Shown one piece after another: positions 1 through 5,363 of a stretch of DNA of 5,363 bases (position 1 is its first letter; each line of letters starts with the position of its first letter). This stretch comes from Candidatus Saccharimonadota bacterium. GTDB lineage: Bacteria; Patescibacteriota; Saccharimonadia; Saccharimonadales; Saccharimonadaceae. The notes under the pieces are model-generated. The model saw only the letters and a list, made by a program, of their open reading frames with translations, was not told the DNA's origin and ran no database searches. The position numbers and the translations under genes are program-made. The stretch spans positions 1 to 5,363 of the forward strand of contig JAQGGY010000065.1 in assembly GCA_028289095.1 (NCBI GenBank), read 5' to 3'.

Positions 1-553
1 TGAAATCAACGATACTGAGTTCGCTAACTTTAATGCCATATGGCTTTAATCGATCAGTGAGGGTCTTTTGAGCTGAGGTCTTTAGTTTGCTTCGCTCGGT
101 TATTAACTCTGATGCAGTGTACTCAGCGCTTGCCGCCTTAAATACCTCATTAATAGCTGGCGTGACCACTTTATCGACGTACGTGTCACCAATCGTCTGG
201 TGGATCCGGCTGACGCTGCCACGTTCGATATTGTAGTTCAGGACAATCTGGCTGGTAACATCTTGAAGGTCTTTACTAGCCGCCGTGCTTGCAACCGCTT
301 CTTTTTGCAATTTAATGTCATAAACAGTCACGTTATTGAGGCCCCATGGCATAACTAATGACAGACCTTCAGTCAGCTCGCGTCCCGTGACGCGTCCGTA
401 TTGCGTGACAACACCAACCTGCCCAGTGCCAATTGTGCGCATACTTGTTAGTAAGGTGATGAAGAGAAAGATTCCGATAGATGTTAATAGCAAGAATTTT
501 TTACGAGTAAATATTGATGAGCTTTGGCCTATAATTTGTGCGGTTTTAATCAT
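1..553 (-). CDS. SPFH/prohibitin-family membrane protein (C-terminus off window)
   Basis: This is the first 184 codons of a gene running off the left edge; I translated it from the minus strand. Residues 14-17 are SIFT and 17-19 are basic (RKK around 17-19), followed by a hydrophobic segment of about 19 residues (20-38, FLLLTSIGIF...TSM), a single N-terminal membrane anchor. The positive-inside rule suggests the N-terminus faces the cytoplasm and the bulk lies outside. From about residue 40 the sequence is typical of band-7/SPFH domains: GTGQVGVVTQYGRV, then EGLSLVMPWGLNNVTVYDIK, then ASKDLQDVTSQIVLNYNI, then the helical VVTPAINEVFKAASAEYTA and ITERSKL...RLKPYGIKVSELSIVDF. SPFH proteins form large oligomeric membrane assemblies and often regulate proteases or organise membrane domains; which role applies here cannot be told. 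The ATG at 553 is the only start that keeps the whole anchor. No Shine-Dalgarno precedes it. It is divergent from the tRNA unit. Confidence 0.88.
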   Translation of the reverse strand, partial: MIKTAQIIGQSSSIFTRKKFLLLTSIGIFLFITLLTSMRTIGTGQVGVVTQYGRVTGRELTEGLSLVMPWGLNNVTVYDIKLQKEAVASTAASKDLQDVTSQIVLNYNIERGSVSRIHQTIGDTYVDKVVTPAINEVFKAASAEYTASELITERSKLKTSAQKTLTDRLKPYGIKVSELSIVDF

Positions 554-562
554 AATCTTTGT

Positions 563-591
563 AGTATACCACCGTGCACCCCTAGTGACTA
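563..591 (-). promoter_or_regulatory. Extended -10 promoter of the SPFH gene
   Basis: On the minus strand TATACT (568-563) is preceded by TGG, an extended -10 element. A weak -35, TAGTCA (591-586, 4 of 6 consensus bases), lies 17 bp upstream. Initiation about 7 nt after the -10 falls near 556, only some three bases before the ATG at 553. The segment further upstream (about 592-620) is almost pure A+T and could act as an UP element for this promoter or the divergent tRNA promoter. Motif matching only. Confidence 0.5.
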
Positions 592-625
592 CTGTTATAT
601 TTATTTTTAATATTATATAAACTAC

Positions 626-654
626 TTGATAATAACCTCAATTTTGGGTACACT
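626..654 (+). promoter_or_regulatory. Candidate promoter of the tRNA-Thr/tRNA-Tyr unit
   Basis: TTGATA (626-631) and TACACT (649-654) are separated by exactly 17 bp and lie just upstream of the first tRNA. Predicted initiation near 661 leaves a leader of about 12 nt, normal for a tRNA precursor. A-T-rich sequence precedes the -35. The -10 matches the consensus at 4 of 6 bases, so the exact element is uncertain, though a promoter is expected in this gap because the upstream gene is divergent. Confidence 0.5.
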
Positions 655-672
655 TGTATCTGTACTTCACGT

Positions 673-749
673 GCCGCTTTAGCTCAGCTGGTTAGAGCAG
701 CTGTTTTGTAAACAGCAGGTCTACGGTTCGAATCCGTAAAGCGGCTCCA
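673..749 (+). tRNA. tRNA-Thr(UGU), CCA encoded
   Basis: A complete cloverleaf can be drawn by eye. The acceptor stem GCCGCTT pairs fully with AAGCGGC (739-745). The D arm carries AGCTCAG...GGTTAGAGCA. The anticodon stem GCTGT/ACAGC encloses loop TTTGTAA, with anticodon TGT at 707-709. The T arm is TACGG-TTCGAAT-CCGTA. The discriminator is T746 and the genomic CCA is 747-749. Anticodon UGU reads ACA and, by wobble, other Thr codons. It lies 27 nt upstream of tRNA-Tyr and is probably processed from the same precursor. Confidence 0.96.
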
Positions 750-776
750 AGTATTGAATTCATCCTGAATTATTAT

Positions 777-862
777 GCAGGGGTAGTGAAGCGGTCAAAC
801 ACAACAGACTGTAAATCTGTCCTCTTATGAGTTCGCAAGTTCGAATCTTGCCCCCTGTACCA
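777..862 (+). tRNA. tRNA-Tyr(GUA), class II, CCA encoded
   Basis: An 86-nt class II tRNA, as expected for bacterial tRNA-Tyr. The acceptor GCAGGGG pairs with CCCCTGT (852-858), but its first pair is G777 with T858, a terminal G-U wobble instead of the usual G-C. The D stem is GTG (786-788)/CAC (800-802). The anticodon stem ACAGA/TCTGT holds loop CTGTAAA with anticodon GTA at 811-813. The long variable arm (821-834) folds as CTC-TTAT-GAG. The T arm is GCAAG-TTCGAAT-CTTGC. The discriminator is A859 and CCA is 860-862. The terminator follows 10 nt downstream, so this is the last gene of the tRNA unit. Confidence 0.95.
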
Positions 863-871
863 AGAAGATAT

Positions 872-900
872 ACTCATCGCAAGATGGGTCTATTTTTTTT
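872..900 (+). terminator. Intrinsic terminator of the tRNA unit
   Basis: ACTCATC (872-878) pairs with GATGGGT (883-889) as a 7-bp stem with one T-G wobble, capped by a GCAA (GNRA-type) tetraloop. After three bases comes a run of eight T residues (893-900). It lies 10 nt after the tRNA-Tyr CCA, as expected for a Rho-independent terminator ending the two-tRNA transcript. Confidence 0.85.
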
Positions 901-952
901 GGTCACCTGCCGGGTAGATTCGAACTTGAAAACCTTTTGTCGCTATCAAATG
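900..952 (-). other. Decayed tRNA 3'-half-like sequence
   Basis: Read on the minus strand this segment resembles the 3' half of a tRNA. TTTG (950-947) and CAAA (939-936) can pair around the 7-nt loop ATAGCGA, which has a U at position 33. A variable-region-like AGGTTT follows, then CAAGTTCGAATCT with the T-loop TTCGAAT (928-916; the 13 nt are identical to the T arm of the tRNA-Tyr nearby), and the piece ends in ACCA (903-900). The T stem does not pair, there are two extra bases between T loop and CCA, and no D arm or 5' acceptor strand exists, so it is not a functional tRNA. It could be an old integration-site (att) copy or a degraded gene. Chance resemblance is possible because TTCGAA is palindromic. 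Confidence 0.35.
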
Positions 953-954
953 AC

Positions 955-982
955 AAGAACAAAGCCCCGGAAATTCCGGGGC
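955..982 (-). terminator. Intrinsic terminator of the 90-aa gene
   Basis: GCCCCGG (982-976 on the minus strand) and CCGGGGC (970-964) form a perfect, very GC-rich 7-bp stem with loop AATTT, followed on the minus strand by the T-rich tail TTTGTTCTT (963-955). It begins 21 nt after the stop codon of the 90-aa gene. The plus strand has no T-tract after the hairpin, so it should act mainly on minus-strand transcripts. With the tRNA terminator at 872-900 it closes two converging transcription units. Confidence 0.75.
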
Positions 983-1003
983 CATTGCTCGTTCTAGATT
1001 GGA

Positions 1004-1276
1004 TTAAAAAGGCGAACCTTCTTCTTGATCAAAGGGGTTATAACCGCTGGATACCGCCGCCATCCGGGCAAGCATTTCATCGGTAACTACCATGGGCTCA
1101 CGGTACACAGGAAATTCGAGGCCGAGCCGCTCGCAGTCGCTTTGGAACTTGCGATCAATTGCTCGAGTCCTACGGGCGGCCTTGCCTTTGGTACTAAACC
1201 ATTGGTCGACTGCTTGCTTGTGTAGCGGATTGCTGATGTACTGCGGACGATCTTCCAAAGAAACACGACGCGTCAT
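1004..1276 (-). CDS. Conserved-looking 90-aa protein of unknown function
   Basis: I do not recognise this protein. The 90 residues start MTRRVSLEDRPQY and end NPFDQEEGSPF. There is no signal peptide, membrane segment or cysteine pair. The middle is strongly basic (residues 30-43, KGKAARRTRAIDRK) and the C-terminus is acidic, so a nucleic-acid or ribosome partner is conceivable but not shown. The start at 1276 is chosen because AAAGGA ends 7 nt upstream; longer in-frame starts (ATG at 1294, TTG at 1306) have no ribosome site and would place that Shine-Dalgarno inside the coding sequence. It is very probably a real gene: a consensus promoter (1315-1343), a good ribosome site and a terminator (955-982) all fit this frame and strand. 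It lies downstream of the glucan operon but has its own transcription signals. Confidence 0.8.
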   Translation of the reverse strand: MTRRVSLEDRPQYISNPLHKQAVDQWFSTKGKAARRTRAIDRKFQSDCERLGLEFPVYREPMVVTDEMLARMAAVSSGYNPFDQEEGSPF

Positions 1277-1283
1277 TACATTA

Positions 1284-1289
1284 TCCTTT
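1284..1289 (-). promoter_or_regulatory. Shine-Dalgarno deciding the 90-aa start
   Basis: AAAGGA on the minus strand, 7 nt before the ATG at 1276. It fixes the start at 1276 rather than the in-frame ATG at 1294 or TTG at 1306, both of which lack an upstream purine-rich site. Confidence 0.75.
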
Positions 1290-1314
1290 ATCATTTGAAC
1301 GAACAATTGTCAAT

Positions 1315-1343
1315 ATTATAGCAAATTTTTATGCAGATGTCAA
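1315..1343 (-). promoter_or_regulatory. Consensus sigma70-type promoter of the 90-aa gene
   Basis: On the minus strand there is TTGACA (1343-1338), a 17-bp spacer and TATAAT (1320-1315) preceded by TGC, that is, a perfect -35, optimal spacing, a perfect -10 and an extended -10 together. Initiation is expected near 1308-1310, giving a leader of about 32-34 nt before the ATG at 1276. An 8-bp palindrome ACAATTGT (1303-1310) sits over the predicted start site and could bind a regulator. The -35 begins only 5 nt after the stop codon of the upstream gene. Confidence 0.92.
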
Positions 1344-1348
1344 TGGTA

Positions 1349-2065
1349 TTATGCCGCTTCTGGAACGGCGCCAGCTTGGTGATCAATTGATCGAGCTAGC
1401 CATAATCCACGCGATAACATTGATTCTAATAACGCCGTCGATGGACGCTGGTGTTCGGCATATAAATACACTGTGCCTTCAAATATTTCTACAGTCAGCG
1501 AGCCAAACTGTTCGGCAATTGACCGGGAAAGGGTAGGGTTGATTAGTCGCTCGGCACTAAGTGCTTGATCGGCTTTCGCGTACAGAGCGTAATGTTTCAA
1601 AAATGCCTTAGAATAGACGCCTGCTTGTTCCAGGTCGACTTTTGCAAAGTGAGCAAATTTAGTAAAAAACTGCGCATAAAAAGTTTCACTATGACTATGC
1701 AGCCCCATAAACACATGCGGCAAGTCAACGGGACGATGTAGATCAAATGTCATAATCACCCAATTATGCATATGTGACGGCTTGCCAGGATAATGAATCG
1801 TATCAACACGCTCGACTAATGTGATGTCGTAACCTTCAAATGATCCAATGCAGTAGTGGTTATCACGATGCTTCGTCGAAACAGTCATGCCCCGAATCAG
1901 GCTGTGTTCATCATCGCGTTGATCGACATAGCCAAAATAAACCAGACCTATTTTGCTAGCAAACCGCTGAAAGGTGCGTTTATATACCCGGGACTGAATA
2001 ACTTTCGATGGAACCATCCGCTGGATGGCGTCCTTACCTTTACCTACGATACCTAGGTGACTCAT
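1349..2065 (-). CDS. 238-aa protein of unknown function in the alpha-glucan operon
   Basis: I cannot assign a family. The 238 residues show no signal peptide or clear membrane helix. Visible features are a basic N-terminus (RVYKRTFQRFASKIG, about 26-40), a probable alpha/beta core with alternating hydrophobic strands (LVYFGYVD 41-48; YCIGSFEGYDITLVERVDTI 71-90; NWVIMTFDL 101-109), a His-rich stretch (LHSHSETFY, 122-130) and a second strand pair near the end (GSLTVEIFEGTVYLYAEH, 188-205). The GxxxGYDI..VER pattern loosely recalls DUF3137-like proteins, but this is only an impression. It begins 3 nt after the GH15 stop codon with no strong Shine-Dalgarno, so translation probably depends on reinitiation after GH15. 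That coupling suggests a role tied to the glycosidases, though it may simply be a passenger. No terminator follows before the next promoter. Confidence 0.85.
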   Translation of the reverse strand: MSHLGIVGKGKDAIQRMVPSKVIQSRVYKRTFQRFASKIGLVYFGYVDQRDDEHSLIRGMTVSTKHRDNHYCIGSFEGYDITLVERVDTIHYPGKPSHMHNWVIMTFDLHRPVDLPHVFMGLHSHSETFYAQFFTKFAHFAKVDLEQAGVYSKAFLKHYALYAKADQALSAERLINPTLSRSIAEQFGSLTVEIFEGTVYLYAEHQRPSTALLESMLSRGLWLARSIDHQAGAVPEAA

Positions 2066-2068
2066 CGT

Positions 2069-4012
2069 TTATTTTTTCTCGATCGTCATATCTAATAACG
2101 ATGCGACGTACTCGGCATGACTCCATGTCAGTGGGGCGACGGAAATAAAGGAATTATCAACGGGGCTAACCTGCTCGGGCAATACGCCGGTGCTGCTGGT
2201 ATGTGAATGTACCCATTCTAATACATTCTCGGCCTTTGCACGTTCGCCGATCTCGACATAGTACTGCGCCAGCCATAATGTCGTAATAATCCACCAGTTG
2301 CCCGTAACGTCGTCGCTGACGCGGCGATAGTTGTCATTCTCGTAGCGGGGTAGGCCCACGTGTGTATCATCGATGCTAAATAGCTGCGTCAGTGTTTCGA
2401 CGGATGACGTCAGTTCTTCGCTGCCAACAGGGAATAGTCCAAACATAAATGCCCCGAACATGCTTGACATATCAAAGGTACTGTCTCGTTCGATTTGGCC
2501 ATTTTTAACGATGACACCTTTATAAAAGGCCTTGCGTTCATGGTTATACAGATGCTTGTGTGCAGATGCGTATATGTCATCAGCAGCTGATCGCCAACGA
2601 ACTGCGCGGTCTGAATCTTCGGCAGCTTCGGCCAGTTCTGCAGCAGCTAATAACGCGGCGTATACTACGGATGTCGTATATGTCGTCGACAAGTATACTT
2701 CTTCCCACAAATCATACGAAGGTTTTGGTAGTCCAGTGACGTCGTCGATGTATGTCGCTAAAAAGTCTGCCATAGGTTTGATCATTGATTCATAAAAATC
2801 ATGTAACAAGCGTGGGCTTGCATGCATCTGATAAAATTGTGCGAATACGAACAGCACTAATGCTGTTTCATCTTCTTGGATTGGCGGTGCGTATTCGTTG
2901 TTATCGTGTACGTATGGATGCCAACTGCTGCCTAACGCACCATCTGCACGGTATTTGTGCATTAAATAGCCATTCGGGTGTAAACCGCGTCGGCAAAAGT
3001 CAAAGAATCTTCGCGGTTCGTCTTCGTATCCCATGCGGATCAACGGCCATAATACATATGCACCGTCACGTGGCCAGCAATAGGCATAGGCATCGCGCGA
3101 ATAGTTCAGCATGGACGTATCAGTACTAGCAATCACCGCACCACGATTATCTATCTGTGATTTGATAATCATGACACTGCGTAAAAAGTTCTGCCGATGC
3201 AACGGATCAATTTTATCTGCCGCCACCATTGCAGGCGCTAGCCATTTTTGCCACCAATCGGCTGTCTGATGCATACGTTTTTGCATAGTGTCATCGCGAA
3301 TTTGTTTGTGAATATATAATGCCTCGCGCATTGATGTACCTGCAGCAATCCAATAGTGAACACGTGATGAACTGAGGGCGGGTATATGTAATACAAATCG
3401 GATAGCTGAATCGACGCGGCCATGTTCGACATTGGCGCCGCTTAGGTCGCCGTCATCAGCATCGCGATACGATCCTTCATATCCTTCGATGCCAAACAGA
3501 CCAACGGTGTGCTGATTAAATGGCGCGCCGTTTGATGTGCCAGATACGATGAATGCGCGACGACCCCTGTAATGTAAAATAGCATCACTGTCAGGTAGAT
3601 ACTGTGCAGTATCAGTATTACTACGTGCATCACCGATCACAAATGCCTGGTGCATGAATAATCTGATTTCACGGTCAGTATTCCAAAGGTTGACGACATG
3701 AATATTACGCATAAATGCACTAATGTGTGAATCAACAGCGTCGTCAAACTCGATCAAAACGCCGATTCGTTCATTTTTAGCTGTCGTATGACCAATTAAT
3801 GAATTGTGGGGATACGTAAATGACACTGACCAGTCGCCGTCATCCAGCCAGCTGATATTGCCATCGATCCATACGCCGACACGGTGTCGCAGCGAATTGC
3901 CAGCAGCATGGTTTTCTAATCCGACATACGGAAAATAAAAATCATGAACTAATCCGAAACTATTAATTCCGACTTGTAACTCGCCGTTACCTAAGACAAT
4001 TGGCCTACCCAT
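2069..4012 (-). CDS. GH15 glucoamylase-like glycoside hydrolase
   Basis: A 647-residue protein with the layout of prokaryotic GH15 enzymes, which release glucose from alpha-glucan ends by inversion or, in some members, split trehalose or other alpha-glucosides. Residues 1 to about 245 form the N-terminal beta-sandwich, beginning MGRPIVLGNGELQVGIN and FYFPYVGLENHAAG. After a linker with tandem Trp (ADWWQKW, 251-257) comes the (alpha/alpha)6 barrel: WPRDGAYVLW (313-322), QEDETALVLF (379-388), LWEE (435-438), TGNWW (570-574) and LPEQ (611-614). The Glu in LWEE and in LPEQ fit the catalytic acid and base of the family, so both appear intact. There is no signal peptide, implying a cytoplasmic enzyme. 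The start at 4012 is chosen for the GGAGG site 5 nt upstream; a start at 4060 would bury this site. It overlaps the end of GH57 by 8 bp. Substrate cannot be decided from sequence alone. Confidence 0.93.
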   Translation of the reverse strand: MGRPIVLGNGELQVGINSFGLVHDFYFPYVGLENHAAGNSLRHRVGVWIDGNISWLDDGDWSVSFTYPHNSLIGHTTAKNERIGVLIEFDDAVDSHISAFMRNIHVVNLWNTDREIRLFMHQAFVIGDARSNTDTAQYLPDSDAILHYRGRRAFIVSGTSNGAPFNQHTVGLFGIEGYEGSYRDADDGDLSGANVEHGRVDSAIRFVLHIPALSSSRVHYWIAAGTSMREALYIHKQIRDDTMQKRMHQTADWWQKWLAPAMVAADKIDPLHRQNFLRSVMIIKSQIDNRGAVIASTDTSMLNYSRDAYAYCWPRDGAYVLWPLIRMGYEDEPRRFFDFCRRGLHPNGYLMHKYRADGALGSSWHPYVHDNNEYAPPIQEDETALVLFVFAQFYQMHASPRLLHDFYESMIKPMADFLATYIDDVTGLPKPSYDLWEEVYLSTTYTTSVVYAALLAAAELAEAAEDSDRAVRWRSAADDIYASAHKHLYNHERKAFYKGVIVKNGQIERDSTFDMSSMFGAFMFGLFPVGSEELTSSVETLTQLFSIDDTHVGLPRYENDNYRRVSDDVTGNWWIITTLWLAQYYVEIGERAKAENVLEWVHSHTSSTGVLPEQVSPVDNSFISVAPLTWSHAEYVASLLDMTIEKK

Positions 4013-5234
4013 GAAAACCTCCGTGCTTGTGATATTCCGACAAGCGATAGCGAATATCACGCAATGCGTTCATAAAATATAAAAATGCGTCGTATGGTGA
4101 TTCGTACGGACTAAAGTACGCGTGCACATCGCCGTCTGTAAACCACTTGGTACACATATAGTATACATGGTCTGACGTTTGCAGTTTGCGCCAATCACCA
4201 ATTAGTTCCATGTCACCCGTCCGTATAATCTGATCTTCTAGTGCATATAAATGGCGCAGTGCTTCTTGTTGCATACTATTACCTAGCCATGCCGTCAGGT
4301 CGCGTTCACTGTCCGCCCAAGTTACTGTATTTGGCATACTAATTTCACCAACGGCTTCGTGCGCATCGATAGCTTCTGATGTCGTATAAAATGTATTATC
4401 AGGATTATCTAGCCACTTGCCGACAAAGCTTTCGAAAAATTCAAAGATGCCCGTATCTGCCCATTGGTGTTCGCCAAAGGTTTCATAATCCATGAATAGA
4501 TTGACCAGCGGACTGTCGCGAATAGATTCGTTTGCCCATTCGCTATAGGTATCAGCTGATAGTGGCCACTGCGCCCAATCTTTGTTACTAAAACGGAATG
4601 CCAAGTCATCACTGAGGCGGTAGTTTTTCAATAATAACTTGATGTTAGTCGTATTTGGCGGACGATAGACATGGTTAGGGCTGCGCCACTGTAAAATAGG
4701 ATCCCAGCCTTCGGCCAAAATACCCTTAAATCCATAACCATCTGCCCATTTCGCCAGTTCATCGTTGTATGACAATTCGGTGTTGCGGAAAACAGTTGTT
4801 TCGACGTTGAATAGCTCGCGCACCTTGTCGCGGTGCATTTCTACTTGGCGTTCAAACTCTTCGCGGCTATAAAAGAACGCTAGAGAGTGGTAGTACGTTT
4901 CGGATACGATTTCAACGCGGCCTGTTGCAACTAATCGCTTAAAGCTGTCCAATACGTCCGGCGCCCATTTTTCGGCCTGTTCAATAAATGTGCCAGTGAT
5001 ACTAAGTGACACTTTAAATTCAGAATGCGTCGCTAGCAGTTTTTCAAGTAGCGCGTTCATTGGACGATATGATTTGTCGGCTACTTTGCGCAGGACGCGT
5101 TCGTTATTGCGATCAGTGTTCTGATCTTGTTCATCAAAATAATCATGATTTTCAGCAGTATCAAAAACGCTATATTGGCGCACACGCAGTGGCTGATGAA
5201 CGTGCATATATAGGACTATGCCGCGTTTGCTCAT
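4005..5234 (-). CDS. GH57 alpha-amylase/glucanotransferase-family protein
   Basis: A 409-residue protein carrying the conserved GH57 blocks: HVHQP (11-15), GRVEIVSETYYH with the family Glu at 108, VFRNTELSY with the probable nucleophile E153, FMDYETFGEH with the probable acid/base D249, and the later WADSERDLTAWLGN (306-319) and LQTSDHVYYM block (351-360). These retaining enzymes act on alpha-1,4-glucans as amylases or 4-alpha-glucanotransferases; this length and the DYETFGEH/SDHxYYM blocks fit the group that includes the Methanocaldococcus jannaschii MJ1611 amylase. No signal peptide, so probably cytoplasmic. The start at 5234 is chosen because its ATG overlaps the TGA of the upstream glycosyltransferase (ATGA) and HVHQP then lies near residue 10 as usual; a longer start at 5276 would overlap that gene by 46 bp. 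Its 3' end overlaps GH15 by 8 bp. Exact specificity is open. Confidence 0.93.
   Translation of the reverse strand: MSKRGIVLYMHVHQPLRVRQYSVFDTAENHDYFDEQDQNTDRNNERVLRKVADKSYRPMNALLEKLLATHSEFKVSLSITGTFIEQAEKWAPDVLDSFKRLVATGRVEIVSETYYHSLAFFYSREEFERQVEMHRDKVRELFNVETTVFRNTELSYNDELAKWADGYGFKGILAEGWDPILQWRSPNHVYRPPNTTNIKLLLKNYRLSDDLAFRFSNKDWAQWPLSADTYSEWANESIRDSPLVNLFMDYETFGEHQWADTGIFEFFESFVGKWLDNPDNTFYTTSEAIDAHEAVGEISMPNTVTWADSERDLTAWLGNSMQQEALRHLYALEDQIIRTGDMELIGDWRKLQTSDHVYYMCTKWFTDGDVHAYFSPYESPYDAFLYFMNALRDIRYRLSEYHKHGGFHG
4018..4022 (-). promoter_or_regulatory. Shine-Dalgarno deciding the GH15 start
   Basis: GGAGG on the minus strand, five bases (TTTTC) before the ATG at 4012. It lies inside the last codons of GH57 (the two Gly codons of HGGFHG). 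It is the strongest ribosome site in the window and selects the start at 4012 over the in-frame ATG at 4060. Confidence 0.85.
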
Positions 5235-5363
5235 ACCGTGACCCCAGCTTTCATGTTGGCATACATTTGCATGCATTGGTGTGCTACGTCAGACCACGAT
5301 ATACGTGCGTATTCATGCTTGATGTTCGCTTTTAGGTCATGGGACAGGGCAGGCGACGTCGCA
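5231..5363 (-). CDS. Glycosyltransferase (GT4-type) C-terminal fragment
   Basis: The last 43 residues of a gene entering from the right edge (first full codon ends at 5362). They read ...LSHDLKANIKHEYARISW, then SDVAHQCMQMYANMK and the tail AGVTV. This is the usual end of GT-B fold family 4 glycosyltransferases: an 'R/F-SW--VA' turn followed by a C-terminal helix that packs back on the N-domain. In such clusters the enzyme is typically a glycogen/alpha-glucan or glucoside synthase, but donor and acceptor cannot be inferred from this fragment. The TGA stop overlaps the GH57 start by 4 bp, so it is the upstream member of the same operon. The call rests on a short tail plus context. Confidence 0.65.
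   Translation of the reverse strand, partial: ATSPALSHDLKANIKHEYARISWSDVAHQCMQMYANMKAGVTV

Noticed and set aside
336..620. 94-aa plus-strand ORF
   Set aside because: It lies antisense to the N-terminal part of the SPFH gene, whose translation matches a known family; the plus frame has no ribosome site and a low-complexity hydrophobic end from A-T-rich intergenic DNA.
836..928. 13-bp perfect inverted repeat (836-848 and 916-928)
   Set aside because: As a hairpin or regulatory repeat it is unconvincing: one arm is the tRNA-Tyr T arm and the core TTCGAA is palindromic. Better explained as tRNA-like sequence on the opposite strand.
1025..1298. Two plus-strand ORFs opposite the 90-aa gene
   Set aside because: No promoter or Shine-Dalgarno on the plus strand, while the minus strand has promoter, ribosome site and terminator fitting the 90-aa frame.
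2532..3129. Plus-strand ORFs inside the GH15 gene
   Set aside because: Ala/Ser-rich or Arg/His-rich shadow translations antisense to conserved GH15 barrel sequence.
3238..3633. Short minus-strand ORFs in other frames of GH15
   Set aside because: Same-strand overlaps within the conserved GH15 coding sequence, with no signals of their own.
5231..5234. TGA as a recoded glycine codon (CPR code 25)
   Set aside because: Reading through TGA at the glycosyltransferase end would run into another frame over GH57; the ATGA overlap is the normal arrangement of coupled genes with TGA as a stop.

Overview
The window looks like a compact, mid-GC bacterial chromosome segment, most likely from the Patescibacteria/CPR and probably Candidatus Saccharibacteria (TM7). 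That is an inference from gene content and packing: a GT4-GH57-GH15 alpha-glucan cluster, small unknown proteins, genes that overlap or nearly touch, and tRNAs with encoded CCA. No marker gene proves it. TGA is used as a stop (end of the glycosyltransferase), which argues against the UGA=Gly lineages (Gracilibacteria, Absconditabacteria).

Left part (1-1000). A minus-strand, membrane-anchored SPFH/prohibitin-like protein runs off the left edge. It has an extended -10 promoter so close to its ATG that the mRNA may be almost leaderless. Divergent from it, on the plus strand, is a two-gene tRNA unit, tRNA-Thr(UGU) then tRNA-Tyr(GUA), with a plausible promoter and a GNRA-loop terminator. Directly after that terminator, on the minus strand, is a sequence resembling the decayed 3' half of a tRNA, followed by the GC-rich terminator of the next gene.

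Right part (1004-5363), all minus strand, in transcription order: C-terminal end of a GT4-type glycosyltransferase, a GH57 alpha-amylase-family protein, a GH15 glucoamylase-like protein, a 238-aa protein of unknown function, then a 90-aa protein of unknown function. The first four are joined by a 4-bp ATGA overlap, an 8-bp overlap and a 3-nt gap, so they are very probably one translationally coupled operon whose promoter lies beyond the right edge. The glycosyltransferase would build or modify a glucan or glucoside, and GH57 and GH15 would cut or remodel it; neither hydrolase has a signal peptide, so they probably act in the cytoplasm. The 90-aa gene has its own consensus promoter (TTGACA, 17 bp, extended TATAAT) squeezed directly behind the preceding stop codon, plus its own terminator.

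No CRISPR array, insertion sequence or integrase was seen. The most interesting unknowns are the 238-aa protein coupled to the glycosidases, the strongly driven 90-aa protein and the tRNA-like remnant.
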